From Streptomyces antibioticus (lineage in GTDB: Bacteria; Actinomycetota; Actinomycetes; Streptomycetales; Streptomycetaceae): DNA of 64,000 bases. The first letter of the stretch is position 1, and every line of letters starts with the position of its first letter. Both the position numbers and the translations under genes were made by a program. The notes under the pieces were generated by a model. It had not been told where the DNA came from. It saw nothing but the letters and a program-made list of their open reading frames with translations, and did not search any database. Positions 56,880 to 64,000 of the stretch are shown here, in pieces. The stretch lies in the NCBI RefSeq assembly GCF_001514065.1, contig NZ_KQ948428.1, positions 63,305 to 127,304 of the forward strand. The letters run 5' to 3'.

Positions 56880-59327
56880 TCAGCGTCGCGGCAACGTCTG
56901 TTCGAACCAGACGGTCTTCCCGGCGTTCGTCCGGCTCGCGCCCCACTCCCGCGCCAGCGTGCTGACGATGCGCAGGCCGCGCCCGAACTCGTCGTCGGCA
57001 CCGGCGTTGCGCAGGGTGGGCAGCTCGTGGTCGTCGTCGTCCACCTCGCACAGCAGCGTCTCGCCCCGCACGAGCCGCAGTTCGACGGGACGGCTGTGGG
57101 AGTGCCGTACGGCGTTGGTGACGAGCTCGCTCACCATGTGCTCGGTGGTGTCGGCCAGCCGTCCGAGCCCCCACTCGTGCAGCTGTTCCCGGACGGCGGC
57201 GCGGGCCCGGCCGACCTCGATCGGGTCGAGGGCGAGCCGCCACTCGGCGACGTCGTCGGGCTCGATGCCGTTGAGCCGGGCCATCAGCAGGGCGACGTCG
57301 TCCTTACGGCCGCCGCAGGTGTTGAGGGCGCGGATGATGGTGTCGCAGGCGTCGTCCATGGACGCGGCCGGGTGGGCTGCGGACTCGCACAGCGTGGCCA
57401 GTCCCACACCGATGTCCTCGCCGCGTACCTCGACCAGTCCGTCGGTGCACATCACGAGCCGGTCGCCGGGCCGCACGCGCACGCGTACCGCCTCGAACGG
57501 CACCCCGCCGACGCCGATGGGCGCGCCGGTCGGCAGGTCGAGCAGCTCGCTGCGGCCGTCCGCCGCGTGCACGATCACCGGCGGGATGTGGCCCGCGTTG
57601 GCGATGTGCACCTCACTGGCGATCGGGTCGTACACGGCGTACAGGCAGGTGGCGAGGTAGCTGTCGCCGAGGCGCTGGGCGAGGTCGTCGAGGTTGCGCA
57701 GCAGTTGGGCCGGCGGCAGGTCCATGGCGGCCATGGTCTGCACGGCCGTCCGCAACTGGCCCATCATCGCGGCCGAGTTGAGGCCGTGCCCCATGACGTC
57801 ACCGACGACGAGGGCGGTGCGGGCACCGGGCAGCTTGACGGAGTCGAACCAGTCGCCGCCGACGCGGCCGAGCAGGGTGCCCGGCAGATAGCGGGTGGCG
57901 ATGTCGCAGCCCGCCATACGCGGCGGGATGTGCGGCAGCATGCTGTCCTGGAGGGTCTCGGCGACGCTCTCCTGGTAGGTGTACATGCGCGCGTTGTCCA
58001 GCACGAGGCCCGCGCGGGCGGCGAGTTCGGCGCCGGTGACCCGGTCCATGTCGTTGAACTCGACACGCTCCGGGTGCCGCAGCAGGATCATGAAGCCGAG
58101 GACCACATTGCGGGCCTTGAGCGGGACGACCAGCATCGAGCGGTGCGTGATCAGCGGCCGGATGTCGCGCTTCTCGAACTGCGCGGCGATGGCGTGGCCC
58201 ATCTGCTCGCTGATGCGGGGCACGAGGACGGGTTCGCCGGTGGTCATGCACTGGAAGAACGGCGTGTGCGCGGGGAACGGCATGGCCTCGCCGACCGGCA
58301 CCACGTCGTCCCAGCGGCCGGGTTCGTCAGTGTGCTCGACGGCGACCCGGTGCCACATGGTGGTGGTGTCCGGCACGCCCTCGGGGAACCCCTCGCCGGC
58401 GACGACCTGTTCGCGCAGATAGGTGCCGGCGACGTCGGTGAAGCGGGGGACGACGGCGCGGCTGACCTCGATGATGGTCCGGGACAGGTCGAGGGAGGTG
58501 CCGATGCGGCCGCTGACCTCGTTGAGGAACTCCAGGCGCTCGCGTACGGCGGCGTACTCGAGGTCCTCGGCGTCCTCCTGTGCGAGATCCTGCGGCAGCG
58601 CCAGGCCCTCGGCCTCGGCACGCGCTGCCCGCTCCCGGCGCGCCCTGCGCTCGGCGCGCCGCGGGACACCCCAGTCGGGGGTCACCGGCACCCGGTCGTT
58701 CTGGCTGAACTCCAGGACGGGATAGCCCAGTTCCAGGATCTGGGAGACGATCCGGGCGCCTTCCTCGACGCTCATGCTGGGCAGGATCTCGGGGAGCCTG
58801 CGGGCCAGCTCCTCGGCGCCGGGGAAGTCGGTGTGCAGCGCGAAGGCGGGGGCGATGCGCTCCACGGCGATCTCGTCGTCGGGGTCGTCGGCCTTGAGGG
58901 CGTCCGCGTCGGCGGCCAGCACCAGCAGCCGCTCGTCTCCGGGGCCGACCAGGGGGTAGGCCCACCAGAGCACGTCCAGCCGGGTGCCCTCGGTGACCGT
59001 GAGCCGGGCGCGACCCGCGGCGGGGTAGGCGAGCCTGCCGCCGAGGGAGGACTCCAGGTCGGGTCCGAGGCCGTCGTAGGCGTCGAACGCCCCGTAGGGC
59101 ACGGTGTCTTCCTCGTCGGGCAGCGCTCCGGAGACGGGCAGCAGATCGACCGCGGCGCGCCCGATCGCCTCCTCCTTGGCGGCGCCGAAGAGGCGGCGCG
59201 CCCCTCGGCTCCAGTGGGACACGAGTCCGGCGCGGTCCACCACGACCACGGCCAGCGGGATGCGTCCGACCGCTCCGCTCTCAGCGCCGCGGCTGGGAGG
59301 TGTGTCCCTCTCGCTGCCACGGTCCAT
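56880..59327 (-). CDS. PAS/GAF SpoIIE-type PP2C phosphatase fused to an anti-sigma kinase domain
   Basis: The 815-residue regulator has an N-terminal PAS-like region (IPLAVVVVDRAGLVSHWSRG), a GAF domain (residues ~280-450, including RSMLVVPLKARNVVLGFMIL), a PP2C/SpoIIE phosphatase with GRVGGDWFDSVKLPGARTAL and the metal motif VVGDVMGHGLNSAAMMGQL, and a C-terminal HATPase_c domain with EHMVSELVTNAVRHS. Such proteins switch anti-sigma/anti-anti-sigma partners by phosphorylation and can both activate and inactivate stress sigma factors. The start ATG at 59327 has GGGAGAGAGGG upstream. A link to the SigB-type factor at 15254 is possible but unproven. Confidence 0.92.
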   Translation of the reverse strand: MDRGSERDTPPSRGAESGAVGRIPLAVVVVDRAGLVSHWSRGARRLFGAAKEEAIGRAAVDLLPVSGALPDEEDTVPYGAFDAYDGLGPDLESSLGGRLAYPAAGRARLTVTEGTRLDVLWWAYPLVGPGDERLLVLAADADALKADDPDDEIAVERIAPAFALHTDFPGAEELARRLPEILPSMSVEEGARIVSQILELGYPVLEFSQNDRVPVTPDWGVPRRAERRARRERAARAEAEGLALPQDLAQEDAEDLEYAAVRERLEFLNEVSGRIGTSLDLSRTIIEVSRAVVPRFTDVAGTYLREQVVAGEGFPEGVPDTTTMWHRVAVEHTDEPGRWDDVVPVGEAMPFPAHTPFFQCMTTGEPVLVPRISEQMGHAIAAQFEKRDIRPLITHRSMLVVPLKARNVVLGFMILLRHPERVEFNDMDRVTGAELAARAGLVLDNARMYTYQESVAETLQDSMLPHIPPRMAGCDIATRYLPGTLLGRVGGDWFDSVKLPGARTALVVGDVMGHGLNSAAMMGQLRTAVQTMAAMDLPPAQLLRNLDDLAQRLGDSYLATCLYAVYDPIASEVHIANAGHIPPVIVHAADGRSELLDLPTGAPIGVGGVPFEAVRVRVRPGDRLVMCTDGLVEVRGEDIGVGLATLCESAAHPAASMDDACDTIIRALNTCGGRKDDVALLMARLNGIEPDDVAEWRLALDPIEVGRARAAVREQLHEWGLGRLADTTEHMVSELVTNAVRHSHSRPVELRLVRGETLLCEVDDDDHELPTLRNAGADDEFGRGLRIVSTLAREWGASRTNAGKTVWFEQTLPRR

Positions 59328-59553
59328 GGCCCAGGCCCTCTCTCCCACGGCTCCGCAAAGATCTGTGCCGACCGTTCCACCGTACGGCCGCGTCCGGTGG
59401 TGATGTGCGGCAATGCGGGAATTGACCCCGCCGGATCGCACACCACGCGCCCCCCGCGCGCCCCTGGTCGGACGGAAACCGCCGGTCGGGGGCACCGTGG
59501 GGTTACTGACGGGTTTTCTGCCGCCGCATCCGGCTTGCCCGGTCCTTGCTCGC

Positions 59554-61944
59554 TCAGTCCTCGTGCCCGAGCTGGAGGTCCCGTTCCGTGCGGCCGCCGC
59601 CCGCGACCTGGAGGACGGTGGCGATCGGCGGGTAGCCCGCGGCGATGACCGTGTACTCGCCGGAGGACAGGTCGACGAACCGGAACGCTCCGTCGCCGCC
59701 GGTGGTGAGGGTGTCCACGACGTTGCCCGCCGCGTCCAGCAGCGTCACGCGCGCGTCCTCGACGGGACGGCCGCCGCTCGCCCGTACCGTCCCGCGCAGC
59801 ACGGCGCCGCCGGCCAGCTCGATGTCCTGGCGGGTCTCCCGGGCGGCCTGGACGGTGACGGGGAGCGCGGCCGGGCGGAAGGCGGGGGCACTGGCGGCGA
59901 GGGTGTACTCCCCGGCCACGAGTTCGGTGATGACATAGCCGCCCTCGCGCCCGCTGCGGGTGGTGGCGACGACCTCGCCGTGCACATTGGTGAGGGTGAC
60001 GGTGGCGTCCCGCACGATGGCGCCGTCCGCGGTCACCACGCTCCCCGCGAGGCGCCCGGCGCCGCCGAGGACGACGTCGAGCTCGACGGGCCGCTCGCCG
60101 ACGGTCACGGAGACGGCCTGCGGCTGGTGCCCGCCGGCCGCCGCGATCAGGACGTACGACCCCGATCCCGGCGTCGACAGCGCGTACCGTCCGTCCTCGC
60201 CGCTCGCGCCCCGGCCGATCTGCTGCCCGCCGACGTCGATCAGCGTGAGCGCCGCGCGCGGGACGACGGTCCCGTCCGGGTGCTGCACGGTGCCGCACAC
60301 CGGGATGCCGGCGGTGTACGGCGAACGGGACTGCGGGATCGGCGTGTTCAGGGGCGCGGGCTCGGTTTCGGCGGCGTTGTGGGACACCAGGGGTTTCTCC
60401 TTGAGGAAGAAGGCCGTGAGCAGTCCGAGGACGAGGACCGGCACGAGGTAGAGGAAGATCCGCGGCATGGCGTCGGCGTACGCCTGGATGTAGGCGTCGC
60501 GCAGCCGCGGGGGCAGCGCGTGGACGAGCTGCGGGGTGATGGACTCGGCGTCGGGCAGCCCCGCGGTCGGGGGCAGGCGCTTCGCGAGGGCGTCGGAGAG
60601 CCGGTCGGCGAAGAGCGTGCCGAAGATCGCCGCGCCGACCGAACCGCCGATCTGGCGGAAGTAGTTGTTGGCGCTCGTCGCGGTGCCGAGGTCGGCGGGG
60701 CGGACCGAGTTCTGCACGGCGAGGATGAGGACCGGCATCACCATGCCGATACCGGCGCCGAGGACGGCCATCCAGAGGCTGTAGTGCAGCCGGGGCGTGT
60801 CGGCCTCCAGCCGGGACAGCAGCCACATGCCGAGGACCGAGAGCGCGCCGCCGAGGACGGGCCAGAGCTTGTAGCGGCCGGTGTGGCTGATGAGCTGTCC
60901 GGAGATGATCGAGGCGCCGACGATGCCGGCCATCATGGGCAGCATCAGCAGACCCGACTCGGTGGCGCTGGCCCCGTCGACCATCTGAAGGAACGTCGGC
61001 AGATAGCTCGCGGCCCCGAAGAGCGCGACGCCGACCACCAGGCCCACCAGACCGGTGATGTTGAAGACCGAGTCCCTGAACAGCCGCAGCGGGATGAGGG
61101 GTTCGGCCGCGAAGTGCTCGGCGACGAGGAAGAGGACGGTGGCCGCCACCGCGCCCGCGCCGAGCCCGAGGATCACCCGGGAGCCCCAGGCGTACTCGGT
61201 GCCGCCCCAACTGGTCAGCAGCACCAGGCAGGTGGAGGCGGCGGCGAGCAGCAGCATGCCCAGGATGTCGAGGCGGGCCCTGGTACGCGGCTTGGGCAGT
61301 TTGAGGACGGCGGTGACGACGGCGAGCGTGACCAGGCCGAAGGGGACGTTGATGTAGAAGCACCACCGCCAGGAGAGGTGGTCCGTGAAGTAGCCGCCCA
61401 ACAGGGGCCCGGCGACGGAGGCGAGGCCGAACGCGGCGCCGATGAGGCCCATGAAGCGGCCGCGCTCCCGGGGCGGCACGATGTCGGCGATGATCGCCTG
61501 GACGCCGATCATGAGGCCGCCCGCGCCGACGCCCTGCACCGCGCGGAAGGCGATCAACTGGTCCATCGTCCCGGCCCGTCCGGCGAGGGCGGAGCCGATG
61601 ACGAAGACGACGATCGCGAACTGGAAGACGCCCTTGCGGCCCAGGAGGTCACCGAGCTTGCCGTAGACCGGCAGGCCGATGGTGGCGGTGAGGAGATAGG
61701 CGGTGATCGCCCAGGACATCTTGTCCAGGCCGTGCAGCTCACCGACGATCCTGGGGAGCGCGGTGGCGACGATCATCTGCTCCAGCGCGGCCAGCAGCAG
61801 CGCGAGCATCAGCCCGACGAAGACCAACCGCACCCGGCGCGGACCGAGTTCGACGTTCCCGGCGGGTGCGGGGACGGCGAGCCCTTGGGTTTCCGGGACC
61901 GGTTCGCCCCGGAGGTCCTCCTGCACCAGAGTGGTCCCGCCCAC
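59554..61944 (-). CDS. MFS (DHA2) exporter with three Cna-B-like C-terminal domains
   Basis: The first ~560 residues are a 14-helix DHA2/EmrB-QacA drug-efflux MFS transporter, with the A motif [20 protein letters not shown], the [14 protein letters not shown] first helix and [17 protein letters not shown]. The last ~230 residues contain three carboxypeptidase-regulatory/Cna-B-like beta-sandwich repeats ([40 protein letters not shown] and [20 protein letters not shown]). This fusion is unusual for a drug exporter; the repeats may face the cytoplasm or outside depending on topology. The GTG start follows GAGGGGAG. Confidence 0.9.
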   Translation of the reverse strand: MGGTTLVQEDLRGEPVPETQGLAVPAPAGNVELGPRRVRLVFVGLMLALLLAALEQMIVATALPRIVGELHGLDKMSWAITAYLLTATIGLPVYGKLGDLLGRKGVFQFAIVVFVIGSALAGRAGTMDQLIAFRAVQGVGAGGLMIGVQAIIADIVPPRERGRFMGLIGAAFGLASVAGPLLGGYFTDHLSWRWCFYINVPFGLVTLAVVTAVLKLPKPRTRARLDILGMLLLAAASTCLVLLTSWGGTEYAWGSRVILGLGAGAVAATVLFLVAEHFAAEPLIPLRLFRDSVFNITGLVGLVVGVALFGAASYLPTFLQMVDGASATESGLLMLPMMAGIVGASIISGQLISHTGRYKLWPVLGGALSVLGMWLLSRLEADTPRLHYSLWMAVLGAGIGMVMPVLILAVQNSVRPADLGTATSANNYFRQIGGSVGAAIFGTLFADRLSDALAKRLPPTAGLPDAESITPQLVHALPPRLRDAYIQAYADAMPRIFLYLVPVLVLGLLTAFFLKEKPLVSHNAAETEPAPLNTPIPQSRSPYTAGIPVCGTVQHPDGTVVPRAALTLIDVGGQQIGRGASGEDGRYALSTPGSGSYVLIAAAGGHQPQAVSVTVGERPVELDVVLGGAGRLAGSVVTADGAIVRDATVTLTNVHGEVVATTRSGREGGYVITELVAGEYTLAASAPAFRPAALPVTVQAARETRQDIELAGGAVLRGTVRASGGRPVEDARVTLLDAAGNVVDTLTTGGDGAFRFVDLSSGEYTVIAAGYPPIATVLQVAGGGRTERDLQLGHED

Positions 61945-62052
61945 GTGTCCGCTCCCCTCGCCGCGCCCTCACAATTCCCGCTTAATGCGACAACTGCGAG
62001 CAAGCGCGACGAGTTACGGCAGACCGGAGCGGCGGACGGAGATCCACTCGAT

Positions 62053-62085
62053 CCGGTGAGGGGATCAACGCCCCCCGTTCACCGG
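62053..62085 (-). terminator. Hairpin downstream of the SRPBCC gene
   Basis: CCGGTGA at 62053-62059 pairs with TCACCGG at 62079-62085, with an inner GGGG/CCCC pairing in the loop. It begins four bases beyond the SRPBCC stop at 62090 and would end transcription before the MFS gene. Confidence 0.6.
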
Positions 62086-62089
62086 GGAC

Positions 62090-62533
62090 TTACTTCTCGA
62101 CCTCGGTGGCGAGGTTGGTGAGCACCACGTCGTAGATCCGGCCGAGGCCCTTGGGGGCGAAGGTCTTCTCGAAGAAGCCGCCGATGCCGCCGGCGCCGTT
62201 CCAGACGGTGGTCACGACGACGCGGGACTTGCCCTCACCGGCCGGGGTGACCCGCCAGGTGGTGACCATGGAGGAGTTGCGGTCCTTCTCGACGAGCTCG
62301 CCGTCGGTGGGCTCGCTGACCTCCAGGAGGCAGTCGCGCACGCGCTTGCTGGTGGCCTGGAGCTTCCAGTGGACGAGGGTGCCCTCGCCGTCGCCGCCCT
62401 CGCGCACCTCGTACTCGCTGAAATGCTCGGGCAGCAGCTTCTGCCGCGTGCCGCTGTAGTCGGCGAGGGCGTCGAACACCTTCTCCGCGTCCGCGGCGAC
62501 GACCCGCTCGGTGGTGGCCTCGACCTGCGCCAT
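62090..62533 (-). CDS. SRPBCC-family (START/polyketide-cyclase-like) protein
   Basis: The 147-residue single-domain SRPBCC protein has an N-terminal strand and helix (VEATTERVVAADAEKVFDAL), LADYSGTRQKLLPEHFSEYE, TTWRVTPAGEGKSRVVVTTV and a C-terminal cavity-closing helix (KGLGRIYDVVLTNLATEVEK). SRPBCC proteins bind hydrophobic ligands; the ligand here is unknown. The start ATG at 62533 has GGAGG upstream. It is divergent from the LexA-boxed radical SAM gene and might be read from the same promoter region. Confidence 0.9.
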   Translation of the reverse strand: MAQVEATTERVVAADAEKVFDALADYSGTRQKLLPEHFSEYEVREGGDGEGTLVHWKLQATSKRVRDCLLEVSEPTDGELVEKDRNSSMVTTWRVTPAGEGKSRVVVTTVWNGAGGIGGFFEKTFAPKGLGRIYDVVLTNLATEVEK

Positions 62534-62660
62534 TGCAATCCTCCAGAACCTGGATTTCGGGGGTGGGGCCAAGCCAACCACCCCGGTCCCCGGGCGCCCA
62601 AATCGGGGTCGCGTGCGACACGCGGGAGCGCCCCCGGAAAAGACAGTCGCACGATCAAGG

Positions 62661-62672
62661 GAACATGTGTTC
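62661..62672 (+). promoter_or_regulatory. LexA (SOS) box upstream of the radical SAM gene
   Basis: GAACATGTGTTC fits the Gram-positive LexA consensus GAAC-N4-GTTC exactly and is a perfect palindrome. It lies 33-44 bases before the ATG at 62705, so LexA would block this promoter. The gene would then be DNA-damage-inducible. Confidence 0.88.
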
Positions 62673-62704
62673 TATTCTCTGCTCAGTGCTACCGAGGAGG
62701 CCTC

Positions 62705-63748
62705 ATGCGCTGGGAGAACCTCACAGAGTCCGCCGAACACGGCAGGGCGGACGCCGCCCTGTTCGGCGCCGACGCGGTGACCAGCCGGACGTTCGACACG
62801 CCCGAATTCGCCGGCATCACCTTTCACGAGATCCGGGCCCGGTCGATCATCAACCGGGTGCCCGCGGTCTCCCGGATGTCCTTCCAGTGGACGGTCAACC
62901 CCTATCGGGGCTGCTCGCACGCGTGCGTGTACTGCTTCGCCCGCAAGACGCACAGCTATCTGGACCTCGACACCGGCCTCGGCTTCGACTCGCAGATCGT
63001 GGTCAAGACGAACGCCCCGGAGCTGCTGCGCCGCCAGCTCGGCTCGCGCCGCTGGCAGGGCGAGCACATAGCGATGGGCACGAACGTCGACTGCTACCAG
63101 CGCGCGGAGGGCCGCTACCGCCTGATGCCGGGCATCATCGGCGCCCTCACCGACCACGCGAACCCGTTCTCGATCCTGACCAAGGGCACGCTGATCCTGC
63201 GCGACCTCGACCTGCTGAAGCGGGCCCACGAGGTGACGGACGTCGGCATCTCCGTCTCGGTCGGCTTCACCGACCCCGACCTGTGGCGGACCGTGGAGCC
63301 GGGCACCCCCGCGCCCGAGCGCCGTCTGGACGTCGTCCGCACCCTGTCCGAGCACGGCATCGGCTGCGGTGTCCTGATGGCGCCGGTGATCCCGTTCCTG
63401 AGCGACGAACCGGCCCAACTCCGCGCCACCGTCCGGGCGATCGCGGCGGCCGGGGCGACGTCGGTCACCCCGCTGGTGCTGCATCTGCGCCCCGGCGCAC
63501 GCGAGTGGTTCATGTCCTGGCTGGAGCGGCACCACCCGTACCTGGTGCGCCGCTACGAGCGCCTGTACGCCGACGGCTCCTACGCGCCCAAGTGGTACCA
63601 GCGCCGGATCACCCGTCAGGTCCACGAGCTGGCCAGGGAGTACGGCATCGGCCCCACCGACCCGGGCATGCCGCGCCGGCTGCCGGAGCCGGAACCCGAG
63701 CCGGTCGCGCCCGACTTGCCGGGAGGAACCCAACTCACGCTGATCTGA
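62705..63748 (+). CDS. Rv2578c-type radical SAM protein
   Basis: The 347-residue protein has the radical SAM motif CSHACVYC (CxxxCxxC), part of NPYRGCSHACVYCFARKTH, and later AMGTNVDCYQRAEGRYRLMP, FSILTKGTLILRDLDLL and VLMAPVIPFLSDEPAQL. It belongs to the group related to spore photoproduct lyase (SplB-like) and to mycobacterial Rv2578c. The substrate is unknown, but a LexA box upstream links it to the DNA-damage response. The ATG follows GAGGAGG. From memory, Rv2578c is also LexA-controlled in M. tuberculosis, which was not checked. Confidence 0.92.
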   Translation: MRWENLTESAEHGRADAALFGADAVTSRTFDTPEFAGITFHEIRARSIINRVPAVSRMSFQWTVNPYRGCSHACVYCFARKTHSYLDLDTGLGFDSQIVVKTNAPELLRRQLGSRRWQGEHIAMGTNVDCYQRAEGRYRLMPGIIGALTDHANPFSILTKGTLILRDLDLLKRAHEVTDVGISVSVGFTDPDLWRTVEPGTPAPERRLDVVRTLSEHGIGCGVLMAPVIPFLSDEPAQLRATVRAIAAAGATSVTPLVLHLRPGAREWFMSWLERHHPYLVRRYERLYADGSYAPKWYQRRITRQVHELAREYGIGPTDPGMPRRLPEPEPEPVAPDLPGGTQLTLI

Positions 63749-63770
63749 GAGCGTTCGAGCGCTTCCGGCG

Positions 63771-63805
63771 GCCCAATTGGGTCAAGTCTCACCAGAACGC
63801 GTTCT
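63771..63805. promoter_or_regulatory. Two palindromes ahead of the final secreted-protein gene
   Basis: CCCAATTGGG (63771-63780) and AGAACGCGTTCT (63794-63805) are perfect palindromes within a 134-base intergenic region. The second resembles but is not a LexA box, because its half-sites are two bases apart instead of four. Either could be an operator for the gene at 63883; no regulator is known. Confidence 0.35.
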
Positions 63806-63882
63806 TCCGGGCGCGCTTTCCGGGACGATGCGGCGAGGACCGTGAAACCCGCGGTCCGAAACCTCCGTCCTGGGAGGACTCC

Positions 63883-64000
63883 ATGAGAAAACGCGCAGCC
63901 GTGCTGTGCGGCGCCGCTGTCGTCATGGCCGGGAGCCTCACCGCCCTGCCCGCCGACGCGAGCACTCCGCGCACCGCGGACACCGCTCCGGCCGCGAAGC
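63883..64000 (+). CDS. Secreted protein, N-terminus only (cut by window end)
   Basis: Only 39 codons lie inside the window: a short positive start (MRKRAA), a hydrophobic core (VLCGAAVVMAGSLTALPADA) and the beginning of a Ser/Thr/Ala/Pro-rich mature region. This is a typical Sec signal peptide with cleavage likely after ADA. The GGAGGAC ribosome site is strong. The function cannot be told without the rest of the gene. Confidence 0.8.
   Translation, partial: MRKRAAVLCGAAVVMAGSLTALPADASTPRTADTAPAAK

Noticed and set aside
56841-59648. 935-codon plus-strand frame opposite the SpoIIE-type phosphatase gene
   Set aside because: The minus-strand product has four recognisable domains in order; the plus-strand frame has none and no start signal.
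63794-63805. AGAACGCGTTCT considered as a second LexA box
   Set aside because: The half-sites GAAC and GTTC are separated by two bases, not four, so LexA would not be expected to bind.

Overview
The window is high-GC actinobacterial chromosome, almost certainly Streptomyces. The evidence is a very strong third-position GC bias, tightly packed genes joined by ATGA/GTGA overlaps, an HspR-type HAIR element, a streptomycete ten-gene gas-vesicle cluster, an F420-dependent oxidoreductase, a SigB/F-family sigma factor and an Rv2578c-type radical SAM gene behind a LexA box. From memory only (not checked), the order narGHJI - SigB-like sigma factor - gvp cluster - transketolase matches the SCO6535 to SCO6497 segment of S. 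coelicolor. No tRNA, rRNA, CRISPR array, prophage or intact transposase was found. The only mobile-type sequence seen is a 173-bp MITE-like palindrome at 7266-7438.

Layout. 1-4722: end of a respiratory nitrate reductase operon (narG partial, narH, narJ, narI). 4726-7438: a second DnaK with a HAIR operator, an OsmC-like peroxidase and the MITE. 7438-15061: a membrane phosphodiesterase, two metallo-beta-lactamase-fold hydrolases, a DedA protein, an ankyrin protein, an aminotransferase-fold protein with no lysine at all, and a cell-surface protein. 15254-25503: a stress block with a SigB-type sigma factor, a thiamine-pyrophosphate oxidase-like enzyme, an ABC solute-binding lipoprotein, DUF2795 and CBS proteins, a DJ-1 protein coupled to a large KatE-type catalase, and a probable ribosome-associated Rv2629-like factor. 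25565-30656: ABC-F ATPase, histidine phosphatase, PAP2/lipid-kinase fusion, methyltransferase and a 56-residue membrane peptide. 30658-35871: gvpO-A-F-G-Y-Z-J-L-S-K on the minus strand. 35942-40319: an NADH dehydrogenase II - transketolase - LigD-polymerase operon. 40460-48935: mixed metabolic genes (LLM oxidoreductase, enolase superfamily, SDR, holin-like, hemerythrin, VOC, DUF5107, arginase-like, GNAT, LapA-like). 48995-55915: secreted CocE-type peptidase and an S66-S9-M20-M55 peptidase operon. 55999-64000: methyltransferase, SpoIIE phosphatase, MFS transporter with Cna-B tail, SRPBCC protein, LexA-boxed radical SAM enzyme and the start of a secreted protein.

How it fits together. Much of the window looks like general-stress and dormancy equipment: anaerobic nitrate respiration, chaperone, peroxide removal, a possible ribosome hibernation factor, a SigB-family sigma factor, a SpoIIE/HATPase regulator of the kind that controls such factors, and gas-vesicle proteins. 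Several genes are preceded by sequences resembling the SigB-type promoter (GNNT, 14-16 bases, GGGTAC): 16292, 19490, 24397, 40460, 44227, and with one mismatch the divergent operon at 40319. This suggests a shared stress regulon, which is an inference. Small tandem duplications cluster at gene ends (25509, 48656, 51761) and between genes (23784, 24329). They are the most visible recent sequence change in the window.
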